From: Paractinoplanes abujensis
Lineage (GTDB): Bacteria > Actinomycetota > Actinomycetes > Mycobacteriales > Micromonosporaceae
NCBI RefSeq assembly: GCF_014204895.1
Contig: NZ_JACHMF010000001.1
Coordinates: 4,526,001-4,590,000 of the forward strand
Direction of reading: 5' to 3'
DNA length: 64,000 nt
Part shown: piece after piece, positions 42,589 to 51,143 of the stretch
Layout of the letters: each line of letters opens with the position of its first letter
How positions within the stretch are numbered: the stretch's first letter is position 1
Translations under genes and position numbers: made by a program
Notes under the pieces: model-generated
What the model saw: the letters and a program-made list of their open reading frames with translations, nothing else
Databases searched by the model: none
What the model was told of the DNA's origin: nothing

Positions 42589-45500
42589 TCCGGTTGCCGC
42601 GGCGCGGCGGGGCTCAAGGTCCGGATCAGGGCCTCCGGCCGACCGGACCGGATCAACTGCGCCACGCCGGGCGCCAACGGCCGCCCGCGCAGGTTGCCGG
42701 GCAACATCTCGGTGCGAGCGGCGATCGAGAAGTGCATTCGCCAGGGGGCCGATTCGAGCGTTCGTTTGACCAGCAGATCACCGGCTCGAATGGCGGCATT
42801 GGTGGCGATCTGGTTGAGCACGAAACTCGCTGCCACTCGTTCCGAGACCAAGGCGTACGCCGAGAGGTCGAGCAAAGTGCCGGGCCGGCCCATCGGGCTC
42901 AGGGCCTGCACGAGCTCGAAGTCGTCCACGACCACGAGCACAGGCCGGTCACCGGCGGCCGGTCCGGCGGTCATCCGTCCATCGAAAAGCTCTTTGACCT
43001 CGCCGACCATCGCCTCGAGCTCACCCAGGGAGGTCGCCGACCCCCGGACCTCGACGTCCAGGTTCCTGAGCAGGCCGCCCCGGAAATCGACGACATACGT
43101 GTCGACGCCGGTCCGGGCGGCACCAGCGATCATCCGGGACAGGGTCGACGTCCGGCCCGACTCGACGTCGCCGAAGATCATCAGGTGGCCGTCGCGGCCG
43201 GGCGCGAACGGCACCGGCCGGAACCCGGACTCGTTGAGCCCGAGCAGGATGTCGCCGTCGCCGGTCACCGCCCGCTCGGCCTGCCGGAACTCGTCCGCCG
43301 ACAGGTCGTCGAGGAGCAGCAGACGCCGCGCCTTGGGAGCACCGGAGCCGGCGGCGACACCGGCCACCACGTCGCCGAGCGCGCCCGGCACCGACGAAGT
43401 CGAACCGGCGTAAGGCGCAGCGATCTGCATCTGCATGCCGCCGGGGCCGAGCGCCCGGCCAGGCCCTGCGCCGCTGAGCAGGCCCCCCTTGGCCCGGCCG
43501 AACTGAGAGTCACTGGCCTCGTTGAGACGCAGCTCGAACCGGGCAGCGATCTGCTCGAGCTTGCGGGCGTTGACGTCGGTCCACCGGGCCGTGCTCAGAT
43601 GCAGGTGGAGCCCGAAGTTCGCGCCCTCGATCAACAGCCGCTCGATGACCGGCTCGAACTCGGCATACCTCTCCTTGAACGCCGCGTAGTTGTCGATCAC
43701 GAGGACGGTGTGGGCCTGGGTTTCCTCGTCGCCGACCCGCTCGGCCAGCCGCCGCTGCTCCGTCATGCTGCTCACCCGGTCGCGGCGGAACTGAACGGCC
43801 CGCTCGTCGAGCAGGGTGACCATCTCGGCCAGGATGCGGGCCACTCGATGCGGCTCCTGCGGGGTGGCATAGCTTCCGACATTGGGCAGGTTCGCCGTCG
43901 CGGCCAGCAGCCCGCCGCCGAAGTCGAGAACGTGGAACCGCAGCAGGTACGCCGGATAGCGCCGAGCCGCCTGCAGCAACTCGGTGGCCATGGCCGAGCT
44001 CTTACCCGACTGGGGCGCCCCGACGATCGCGAGGTGACCACCGAGCCGGGCCACGTCCACCAGCACCGGGTTCTGCCGGCGACGCAACGGGTCGTCGAGC
44101 AGTCCGACCGGAAACGGCAAACCCTCCTCCACCGGAACTGCTCCTGGCTCCAGACGTGGATCCTCGAGCGCAAGGAACTCCATCCGCGCCGAGTTCGGCA
44201 GCGGCGCCAGCCACAGCGGGGGCGCCTGCGGCACGGTCCGGAGCCGCTCGACCACCAGGGCCAGGTCGGTCTGTGGCCCCTCCGCGGTGACCGAGATCTG
44301 CGAGCCCTTGAAACGTTGGAGAGTGGCCGCGGCCCGGAAGAAACCATGCCCGGGCAGTGGCGGCAACTCCGCCGCGGCCTTGGATCCGATCGCCGCGCTG
44401 CTCTCCTCCGCGGTGAAGGTGCGCAGCGCGATCCGGTAGCTCAGGTAGCTTTCAAGGCCGCGGATCCGGCCCGCTTCGAGTCGCTGGCTGGCCAGCAACA
44501 GGTGCACGCCCAGGCTGCGGCCCTGACGTCCGATCGAGAGCAGCAGGTCGAGGAACTTCGGCTCCGCCTCGAGCAGCTCGGCGAACTCGTCGATGACCAG
44601 CAGCAGGTAGGGCAGGCGGGGCAGGTCCGGATTCTGCTCGCGCAGCGCCCAGTAGTCGCGGATGCCCTGCAGGTCCTGACCGGCACCGGCCAGCAGCCGT
44701 TGCCGGGCGAGCAGCTCGCCGGTGAGCGAGCTGCGCATCCGATCGATGAGCGTGAGGTCGTCGAGGATATTGGTGATCAGGCCGGTGCAGTGGGGCAACT
44801 CGGCCAGCAGCTCGAACGCGGCGCCGCCTTTGAAGTCGACGAACGACATCTGCAGTTCGTCCGGGCTGTGCGTCAGGGCCAGCGACGTGATCATCGAGCG
44901 CAGCAGTTCGCTCTTGCCGGAGCCGGTCGCACCCACGAGCAGGCCGTGCGGCCCGTGCCCGTTGGCCGCGCCCTCCTTGAGGTCGAGCGTGAACGGCCGC
45001 CCGTCGGCCTGCACCCCGAACGTGGCGGTGAGGAAACCGGACGGATCACGGTGGTCCCAGCGCGGCCGGAGCGGTCGCTGATCCAGCAGGTCGAGCAGCA
45101 GATCCCCCGACGAGTCACCGACGAACGACAGGTCACTGACCAGCTGCCGCCGCCCGATCACGGAAGCCACCCGTTGCGCCTCGGCCACCGCGGACCCGAT
45201 CGCGGCGAACCGCACCGGAAGGTCGGAACTACGTACGGGCTGCAAAACACCGTGACCGCGGCCGTCGACCACAAGCACGGTGGACGCCTCGGCCGGGCTG
45301 TCCCGCGGGGTCTCCGAGACGGTGAGGACGGTGATACCGAGCTGCCGGGCCCGGGCCAGCGCGTCCTGCAGAAGTGGAATTTCCTGCAGCTCGGACAGCG
45401 GGTGATACGCGTCGAGCACAATGATCAGATGGGCCAGGCCGGCCTTCGCGGTCGACCAGTCGGTCTCGTCGAGCAGTTGCGCCCGCGGCTCGACCACCCT

Positions 45501-46361
45501 CGCGAGGGCGGTCGCCAGAGCCTTGGCGTCGGTGGCTATGGCCGGTGCAGCCTCAGCCCCGCGCGCCATGTGCGGGATGCCGGTGGCCCACGCCCACTCA
45601 TGAGCGAGATCGGGCGGGGCGGCGACGAGCAGCGAGAGTTCGTCCGGACCGCAACAGACCACGGCCTCAAGCAGCATCGACCGGGCGAGTCCGGCGGCGG
45701 CCGCGCGCGGCCCTTCGACACCGATGACCGCGTGCTCCTGGAGAGAAACGGTGAAAGGTGCATCCCGTACGGTCGCCGCCGCCGCTTTGACCGCCTCGGC
45801 GCGGTCCTGCAGGTCGATCATCGGATCGGCTTCGAGCGCGGCCGTCTTGCCGATCTCGACCGTGAGTCCCGACGGCACATCGGCCACCCCGACAGCTACA
45901 TCGAGGAAGTCCTCGTCGGTCAGCCGTCGCTCCCACAGCCGCCCACCGGCAATCCAATCGGAGAGCTGAGTGGGCGCCGGGTGGCTGAGCTCGAGCGCCG
46001 CCCGGATCTGCTTCTTCGCTGCGGTCACACCCGTCTCGACCGCGTCGACCATGACGGTGTAACGCTCGGCCCGTTTGATGTTCCGTTTGTCGGCGGCCTT
46101 CCGATTACCCCGATACATGATCAGAGGGGTAGCCATGGCCGCAAACGTGACCAGTCCCCCCAGCACGATCATCTGAACGGACCCCGACGTGATCCCGAAA
46201 ATCAAAATCGTGCCGGTAGTCAGCACCGGCAGAAAAACCATAGCCGCCTGCGGCGGCTGAGGCTTCTCCACAGTCGGCACCGCCGGCACGTCGAATTCAG
46301 TCACCGCGGGCCGCGCCCCCAGCCACCGCCCCCGCCGATGAACCGGCTCCAACTCACTCAT
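42585..46361 (-). CDS. EccC-type type VII secretion ATPase
   Basis: 1258 residues from ATG 46361; a TTG further up would add 28 poorly conserved residues. Two membrane helices at about 39-85, then three FtsK/SpoIIIE ATPase modules. Module 1 Walker A GATGSGKSEL (about 475) and Walker B LLLVIDEFAEL are intact; module 2 has GAPQSGKSS (about 779); module 3 has GDVESGRTST (about 1063), Lys replaced by Arg. This is the motor that recognises Esx substrates and drives them across the membrane. It follows the substrate genes 88 bases after the pentapeptide gene. No EccB, EccD, EccE or MycP gene accompanies it, so it must borrow a channel or work alone. Confidence 0.9.
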   Translation of the reverse strand: MSELEPVHRRGRWLGARPAVTEFDVPAVPTVEKPQPPQAAMVFLPVLTTGTILIFGITSGSVQMIVLGGLVTFAAMATPLIMYRGNRKAADKRNIKRAERYTVMVDAVETGVTAAKKQIRAALELSHPAPTQLSDWIAGGRLWERRLTDEDFLDVAVGVADVPSGLTVEIGKTAALEADPMIDLQDRAEAVKAAAATVRDAPFTVSLQEHAVIGVEGPRAAAAGLARSMLLEAVVCCGPDELSLLVAAPPDLAHEWAWATGIPHMARGAEAAPAIATDAKALATALARVVEPRAQLLDETDWSTAKAGLAHLIIVLDAYHPLSELQEIPLLQDALARARQLGITVLTVSETPRDSPAEASTVLVVDGRGHGVLQPVRSSDLPVRFAAIGSAVAEAQRVASVIGRRQLVSDLSFVGDSSGDLLLDLLDQRPLRPRWDHRDPSGFLTATFGVQADGRPFTLDLKEGAANGHGPHGLLVGATGSGKSELLRSMITSLALTHSPDELQMSFVDFKGGAAFELLAELPHCTGLITNILDDLTLIDRMRSSLTGELLARQRLLAGAGQDLQGIRDYWALREQNPDLPRLPYLLLVIDEFAELLEAEPKFLDLLLSIGRQGRSLGVHLLLASQRLEAGRIRGLESYLSYRIALRTFTAEESSAAIGSKAAAELPPLPGHGFFRAAATLQRFKGSQISVTAEGPQTDLALVVERLRTVPQAPPLWLAPLPNSARMEFLALEDPRLEPGAVPVEEGLPFPVGLLDDPLRRRQNPVLVDVARLGGHLAIVGAPQSGKSSAMATELLQAARRYPAYLLRFHVLDFGGGLLAATANLPNVGSYATPQEPHRVARILAEMVTLLDERAVQFRRDRVSSMTEQRRLAERVGDEETQAHTVLVIDNYAAFKERYAEFEPVIERLLIEGANFGLHLHLSTARWTDVNARKLEQIAARFELRLNEASDSQFGRAKGGLLSGAGPGRALGPGGMQMQIAAPYAGSTSSVPGALGDVVAGVAAGSGAPKARRLLLLDDLSADEFRQAERAVTGDGDILLGLNESGFRPVPFAPGRDGHLMIFGDVESGRTSTLSRMIAGAARTGVDTYVVDFRGGLLRNLDVEVRGSATSLGELEAMVGEVKELFDGRMTAGPAAGDRPVLVVVDDFELVQALSPMGRPGTLLDLSAYALVSERVAASFVLNQIATNAAIRAGDLLVKRTLESAPWRMHFSIAARTEMLPGNLRGRPLAPGVAQLIRSGRPEALIRTLSPAAPRQPE

Positions 46362-46449
46362 GACGGGGCCCAAATCCTGGTGCTCAACGGCATTTCCCTC
46401 AATGGAGTAATTGATATCTCGCGACCGTATGCCGGCTCGGGTCAAGAAG

Positions 46450-47094
46450 CTACGGCTGGGAGCCCGGTATCAGCACCTCGACGTGTGCTCCACGCGCGGC
46501 GAACCAATCCGCTAGTGCCGGTCCGACAAGCTCTCGTTCCCCGTCATCTTCTACAACCGTGACCGGACCGTAGAGCGAGCCGGTCAGGCCTCGCACCACA
46601 GAGGATTCGTCTACGCGAGCCACGAAGAAGGTCCCACTGAAGACTGCATCGGAAAGATCCGCGCCGCGGAAATCGGCGTCCGACACTGATCCGCCCAGAA
46701 GTTGCGCCCGCCGGAAGCTGGCGGATCTGGCATCCACAGCGATCAGCGAGGCACTTGTCAGGTCGGCATCGTCGAACTTAGCGCGATGCAAAGTCGCCCG
46801 GTCCAACGATGCCTTAGTCAGGTTCGCCCCGGTAAGGTCGGCATCCGTCATCTCAGCGGACTCCAGATGCGCCCGATGCAATTCGGCTTCACGGAGTACG
46901 ACAGAGGTCAGCACCGCGTTGGACATCCATGCTTCAGTGAAGTCAGCATTGGTCAGGTCGGCTCCCCTCAGATCCATACTTGCCGCATTGAACACGTCAC
47001 CGGAGGACCGGGTCCATTCCTGAAGATATTCCGCCGCTTCCGCGCTGAGGGGCGCGCGGACTGGACGCCACGGCCTATGGGTACCAGATGACAT
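46450..47094 (-). CDS. pentapeptide-repeat protein, probable immunity protein
   Basis: 214 residues from ATG 47094, with GGGGCGG upstream; the start lies inside the end of the toxin gene (20-base overlap), so translation is coupled. About residues 40-150 are A(D/N)LxX pentapeptide repeats (LRGADLTNADFTEAWMSNAV, MTDADLTGANLTKASLDRAT) expected to fold as a right-handed quadrilateral beta-helix. A C-terminal alpha-beta part (about 155-214) follows. Position directly after a nuclease toxin suggests it binds and blocks it, or mimics DNA like other pentapeptide proteins. Inference from context. Confidence 0.7.
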   Translation of the reverse strand: MSSGTHRPWRPVRAPLSAEAAEYLQEWTRSSGDVFNAASMDLRGADLTNADFTEAWMSNAVLTSVVLREAELHRAHLESAEMTDADLTGANLTKASLDRATLHRAKFDDADLTSASLIAVDARSASFRRAQLLGGSVSDADFRGADLSDAVFSGTFFVARVDESSVVRGLTGSLYGPVTVVEDDGERELVGPALADWFAARGAHVEVLIPGSQP

Positions 47095-48520
47095 TGCCGC
47101 CCCAACCTTTCTGATCCGCAACACCTTTGATGAAGTCGATCGCCTCTATGTTGGCGTTTCGGGTGTCGATGATCACCTTTCGACCCCTACCGGTGATCTC
47201 GCTCTCCAGGTTCTTCACGAAATCTTCCGCGACACGCGGGTTCCGAACCGGATCGACTGCTTGCGGGAACAGCTGATCAGGATCTTTCGGAGTGGATCCC
47301 GGCGGCCAATCCGAATGCAGGCCCTTGACGTCATAGTATTCACCGGTGCTCGGGGAGAAAAAGTCTCCCTTTCCACGCTCAGTCGGCCGCTGCAAGTCTT
47401 CCGGTAGGCGCTTCTGTTCCCGCAGGTCGAGCCCGATACGGGCCTCATCCTGCGAGCTGGAGGAAATCCGGCCGCCGCCGTCCGGGTCGCGAGACAATCG
47501 GTCGAACTCGTCAGGGTAGCGCTGCTCGATCTCGCGGAGACGCTTATTGACGGCATCACGTTCCGCCGGCGAAAGCGCGCGACCCTGCCCAGAAGCGCTC
47601 AGCTTTGCCTCGGGCAGCCGGGTGTCCGGCTCATTCTTCGGCGTTTTACCGGCGCCGGTAATGTTGGCGTGGGTGTTGCCCTTCAAGACTTTGGAGATCT
47701 GAGAACCGACGACCGGGCTGATACCGCCGAGGGCTCCGGCGAAGACCAGGTGCCCCGGGTCCAGCTTGCGGTCTCGGTAGAGCTCGATCACCGCCTCTGC
47801 CGTCACGTTGTTCGCGGCGCCGCGGAAGAAGAGCTTTCCCTTGCCGTGGAAGGGCATCAACAGGCTGACCGCGGACGTGATGGTGACGTCCTTGGGGCTG
47901 ATGTCGCGGAACGGGTTGCTGCGCCAGTCCTCGACGAGGTTGCCACCCACCTGCGGGGCGACCTCGAAGCCGGCGTTCACGACGAACCTGGCGGCGATTC
48001 CCTTGAGGCTTGTGCCCACTGTGCGCAGGACAAGCCGAACCGCCAGTGCGCGGACTGCGATCAGGATGAGACGGATGGAGTTGACGACCTGGGCGGCGCG
48101 GGCCGCGGTGACGAAGGTTCCGAGGCCGGCCGTGACGAATCCGACGGCTACGCCGATGACCAGTGTCGCGCCGATTTGCTCCAGCAGGCTCTTGACCTTC
48201 TCGCGCTGCTCCTCGAGGTCGTCGGCGAGTTGGCGGACGTCGGCGGCGGCGCTGTCCAGTTCGGCGCAGAGCTCGTGCACCCCGCCGGCCATGGTGGTCC
48301 ACTCGGCGACGAACGCCGCCTGAGCGCTGCCCGTCCACGCGTCGCCGACGCCGAGGATCTGCGCCTGGGTGGCTTCCACCATGGAGCGCAGTCCGTTGGC
48401 GACATTCGTCCAGACAGCCGCGGCCGCGCGCAGCTGGCCCGCGTCGAAATGCGGGAATCCCGGATAATCGAAAGTTTGCGGGGGCTCGGCGTCGGCGGGA
48501 TTGACCGGTACGTCAGTCAT
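47075..48520 (-). CDS. WXG100-headed polymorphic toxin with REase-like C-terminus
   Basis: 481 residues. N-terminal about 25-120 is a WXG helical hairpin (W62, G64 in DAWTGSAQ), followed by hydrophobic helices (LVIGVAVGFVTAGLGTFVTA, about 120-140), and a middle with RLVLRTVGTSLKGIAARFV. The last 131 residues look like a CdiA-type PD-(D/E)XK nuclease: E359, D386 and D397-V-K399 (YYDVKG), with F and W-rich tail GWGGNVIWYP. Secreted by the type VII machine, it probably cuts nucleic acid in rival cells. Its gene precedes an overlapping pentapeptide-repeat gene. Toxin class is inferred from motif spacing. Confidence 0.75.
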   Translation of the reverse strand: MTDVPVNPADAEPPQTFDYPGFPHFDAGQLRAAAAVWTNVANGLRSMVEATQAQILGVGDAWTGSAQAAFVAEWTTMAGGVHELCAELDSAAADVRQLADDLEEQREKVKSLLEQIGATLVIGVAVGFVTAGLGTFVTAARAAQVVNSIRLILIAVRALAVRLVLRTVGTSLKGIAARFVVNAGFEVAPQVGGNLVEDWRSNPFRDISPKDVTITSAVSLLMPFHGKGKLFFRGAANNVTAEAVIELYRDRKLDPGHLVFAGALGGISPVVGSQISKVLKGNTHANITGAGKTPKNEPDTRLPEAKLSASGQGRALSPAERDAVNKRLREIEQRYPDEFDRLSRDPDGGGRISSSSQDEARIGLDLREQKRLPEDLQRPTERGKGDFFSPSTGEYYDVKGLHSDWPPGSTPKDPDQLFPQAVDPVRNPRVAEDFVKNLESEITGRGRKVIIDTRNANIEAIDFIKGVADQKGWGGNVIWYP

Positions 48521-48525
48521 GTGTC

Positions 48526-48825
48526 CTACGGTTCTTGCTCGACCGTGTTCGCGGTCTCCGTGTCGGCGTAGAGACGGCCCGCCATGAACAGGCGCGTCGC
48601 CATTCCTTCGAGTGCGGCCCCGAGCTGCCCCAAAGCGTGCACGGCCGAGTCCAGCGCCTCGCTGTAGTCCGCCGCGGACTGGTCACTGCCGCTGACGTAT
48701 TCCGACTCCGGCGACCGTGCGCCGTTCGACAGCATGGTCCGGAAATTGGCCACGTCGGAACCGGCCGCGGAAACCACACTGGACAGTCTTTGCACGGCCG
48801 CCGGGTCGACGGAGAAATCGGTCAC
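48526..48825 (-). CDS. EspC-like small type VII substrate
   Basis: 99 residues from GTG 48825, which overlaps the stop of the WXG100 gene (GTGA). No WXG motif; two helices, then FMAGRLYADTETANTVEQEP with a YxxxE secretion signal (YADTE), as in EspC/DUF2580-type partners. Likely forms a heterodimer with the WXG100 protein upstream or with the toxin head. Five bases separate it from the toxin gene. Confidence 0.75.
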   Translation of the reverse strand: MTDFSVDPAAVQRLSSVVSAAGSDVANFRTMLSNGARSPESEYVSGSDQSAADYSEALDSAVHALGQLGAALEGMATRLFMAGRLYADTETANTVEQEP

Positions 48826-49109
48826 GAGAAGCTGCCGCGGACCGCGGACTCGGTGCTCTCGTAGTTGGTGGCGGCGGTCTGCATGGTCTGGCCGATCTGG
48901 GTCAGCGTGTCGTGCAGCGCCCGCACGTCGGCGTCCCATTTGGTGTAGAGCGCCTGCAACGCCGCGGACGCCGAGCCCTGCCAGCTGTCACCGAGGCCCT
49001 GGATCTGCGCGAGCAGGGTGGCCCGCTGCGCGTCGATTTCCGAGGCGCCCGCCGAAACCTGGGCGGCGACGCCCCGGATCGCTTCGGGGGAAACTGAGTA
49101 GTCAGACAT
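48822..49109 (-). CDS. WXG100 family protein (EsxA/EsxB-like)
   Basis: 95 residues. Helical hairpin with W43-Q-G45 turn (DSWQGSAS) and a C-terminal YxxxE signal (Y83 to E87). Classic length for Esx substrates. First gene of the leftward unit; a GAAAGG ribosome site precedes ATG 49109, with 136 bases of divergent promoter region to the VWA gene. Secreted as a dimer, probably with the EspC-like protein. Confidence 0.85.
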   Translation of the reverse strand: MSDYSVSPEAIRGVAAQVSAGASEIDAQRATLLAQIQGLGDSWQGSASAALQALYTKWDADVRALHDTLTQIGQTMQTAATNYESTESAVRGSFS

Positions 49110-49245
49110 GAAGAGCCTTTCGGTGGCGTATGCGGTTGTCCCTGAAGTCGGACGCTAGCATTTCGATTCAGGTTGCTGCAGACTTTCTTTTTGCCACGCC
49201 GAGCGCCATAGTTTCCGAGTCCGAAGACAAACATGAGAAGGTAGT

Positions 49246-50220
49246 ATGTCGCAGGTTCATGTTCTACTGCTCGGCCCGGAAGGCGCCTTTGCCTCGGTGG
49301 CGCTGAGCGATGATATTTCGTTTTCTGCGCAACGGGAGACGATCGCCCGGGCATTGAACCTGCCGGATGGTCGCGACTTGACCATCCGAAAGGACGATGG
49401 CTCCCCCCTCGACCAGGGTCGCCCTTTAGCGAATATGGGGGTCCGTTCCGACGATCGGATTTTGATCGAGGTACGCAACAATTCGCGATCCGGATTCCTG
49501 GGCAGATTCGGACGGCGCGGGGAGGAACCGGACACCCCTGTCGTCCCTTCGGCCTACCGGGTGCTGCCCTGCTACCTGGCCGTGGACACCTCGGCGTCGA
49601 TGGCGGGCGACCCCATCATCCGGGTCAATCAGGAGTTGCCGCGGCTGCGCGCCAAGATGCTCCGGGAGCCGGAGCTGGCCGAGGTCTGTCAGCTGTCCGT
49701 GGTCGCGTTCGAGGAGACGGCGGTAGTGCACGCCCCGCTCACCGACGTCGCCCAGATGGAGCTGCCCGGGTTGACCGCCGACGGTACCGGCACCAATTAC
49801 GCCCATGTGTTCTCGTTGCTGCGGTCTACCATCGCGAGGGATCTTTACGAGTTGTACCGCAGCGGCCGCCGGCCGTACCGTCCGGTCGTGTTCTTCCTCA
49901 GCGACGGCCAGCACAACCGGCCGGACGACTGGCGGGAGACCCTCGGCCGGCTGACCGACCGTTCGGAGTTCTACGGCGCACCGGCCATCGTCGCGTTCGG
50001 GTTCGGTGAGGCGGATCCCGAAACCATCCGGGAGGTCGGCCTCAAGGCGTCCTACATGCCGGACGACGGCACACCGTCGGCGAAGCTCGACACCTTCATG
50101 ACCTTCCTGCTCAGCTCGCTGACCAACTCGATGGCCGGGGGCAGCCGCGACCGCGACGACGTGTTCGTGGTCCCGCCGTCCGCGCCTGCGGGATGGCGAG
50201 CCATCAAGATCCAGCGATGA
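49246..50220 (+). CDS. ubiquitin-like (YukD/EsaB-type) plus VWA fusion protein
   Basis: 324 residues. Residues 1-77 (VHVLLLGPEGAFASVALSDD, DGRDLTIRKDDGSPLDQGRP, DRILIEV) form a beta-grasp-like unit of the size and pattern of YukD/EsaB, the ubiquitin-like type VII proteins. From about 105 a von Willebrand A domain with intact MIDAS D114-x-S-x-S118 and FFLSDGQHN. VWA of this kind is the TerY component of TerY-P phosphatase-kinase triads, here followed by exactly those two partners. ATG 49246 with AAGG upstream. It may couple type VII regulation to phosphorylation. The fusion is inferred from fold patterns. Confidence 0.75.
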   Translation: MSQVHVLLLGPEGAFASVALSDDISFSAQRETIARALNLPDGRDLTIRKDDGSPLDQGRPLANMGVRSDDRILIEVRNNSRSGFLGRFGRRGEEPDTPVVPSAYRVLPCYLAVDTSASMAGDPIIRVNQELPRLRAKMLREPELAEVCQLSVVAFEETAVVHAPLTDVAQMELPGLTADGTGTNYAHVFSLLRSTIARDLYELYRSGRRPYRPVVFFLSDGQHNRPDDWRETLGRLTDRSEFYGAPAIVAFGFGEADPETIREVGLKASYMPDDGTPSAKLDTFMTFLLSSLTNSMAGGSRDRDDVFVVPPSAPAGWRAIKIQR

Positions 50221-51143
50221 CGGCGTCACCGCCCTCCGGACCTGGGGCGATCCGGCGCGTTCTGGGCTATCTGCTGCCACCGGTGGGCGGCCGTGGCGAG
50301 CCCACAGCCCGGACTGTCGGCCGGCCGATGACCGTGGGCGAGCCGATCGTGCAGTCACCCGAGGACGATGCTCTGACTGTCACGTCGTGGGTCACCCAGC
50401 CGAGGATGAGTGCCGACGGCGGAACACTCGGAACCTTGACCGTCCGGGCCGCCTCAGTGAGCGGACGTCGCCACGCGCGGCAGGGCGGAAGCCGCGAGGA
50501 TGCGTACGCCATCAGCCCGGCCACCGATGGTGTGGTCGTGGCCGTCGCCGACGGCGTGGGTGACCCTTCCGCACGCTTCTCGGCGGTCGGCGCACAGCTG
50601 GCCGCCGTCGAAGCCTGCCGGTTGATAGCGAACTGCCTCGATCGCCCCCAAACGATCGACGCGGACGAGGTATGCCGGGTGATCAGTACGTCCATGACGC
50701 AGCAGGCCGGCCGATTCGTGCCCGACGAGTACGACGCCCGCTCGCTCGCCACGACTTTGACCGTCGTGTGGATCTCGACCGGTGGCGAGTACGCGGGCTT
50801 CCGGGTCGGCGACGGCGAGATGTTCGAGATCGGCCAGGGCGGCCTGGTGTCGGCAGGTCCACCCGCCGGCGGCTCCTTCACCGAGACCGCGGCCCTGCCC
50901 GGCTCGTGGACGACGGTCGAGACGTTCGAGGGCCGGCTGCAACCGCGGACCGCCTTGGTGGTGGTGACCGACGGGTTGTCGGTGCCGATGCGTTCGCCTG
51001 ACGTCGCGACCCACCTCACCCGCCGCTGGCACGAGGTGCCGACCATCGTGGAGTTTTTGGACGACATCTCCTTCGAACGACGGGGCGAATCAGACGACCG
51101 TACGGCGGTCTGCGTCTGGTTCCTCCCCGAGGCAGGTGCCTGA
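50217..51143 (+). CDS. PP2C-family protein phosphatase
   Basis: 308 residues from ATG 50217, four-base overlap with the VWA gene. A 70-residue variable head, then PP2C motifs: GGSREDAYAI, VVVAVADGVGDPS (metal Asp), LVVVTDGLSVPM and ESDDRTAVCVWF. Removes phosphate from Ser/Thr of substrates made by the kinase that follows. No membrane segment, so soluble. Completes, with the VWA and kinase genes, a TerY-P-like triad. One-base overlap with the next gene. Confidence 0.85.
   Translation: MTASPPSGPGAIRRVLGYLLPPVGGRGEPTARTVGRPMTVGEPIVQSPEDDALTVTSWVTQPRMSADGGTLGTLTVRAASVSGRRHARQGGSREDAYAISPATDGVVVAVADGVGDPSARFSAVGAQLAAVEACRLIANCLDRPQTIDADEVCRVISTSMTQQAGRFVPDEYDARSLATTLTVVWISTGGEYAGFRVGDGEMFEIGQGGLVSAGPPAGGSFTETAALPGSWTTVETFEGRLQPRTALVVVTDGLSVPMRSPDVATHLTRRWHEVPTIVEFLDDISFERRGESDDRTAVCVWFLPEAGA

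Noticed and set aside
42012..46562. 1516-codon open frame on the plus strand
   Set aside because: It is antisense to EccC and the pseudokinase; composition is low complexity (Arg, Gln, Pro, His), typical of a GC-rich shadow frame.
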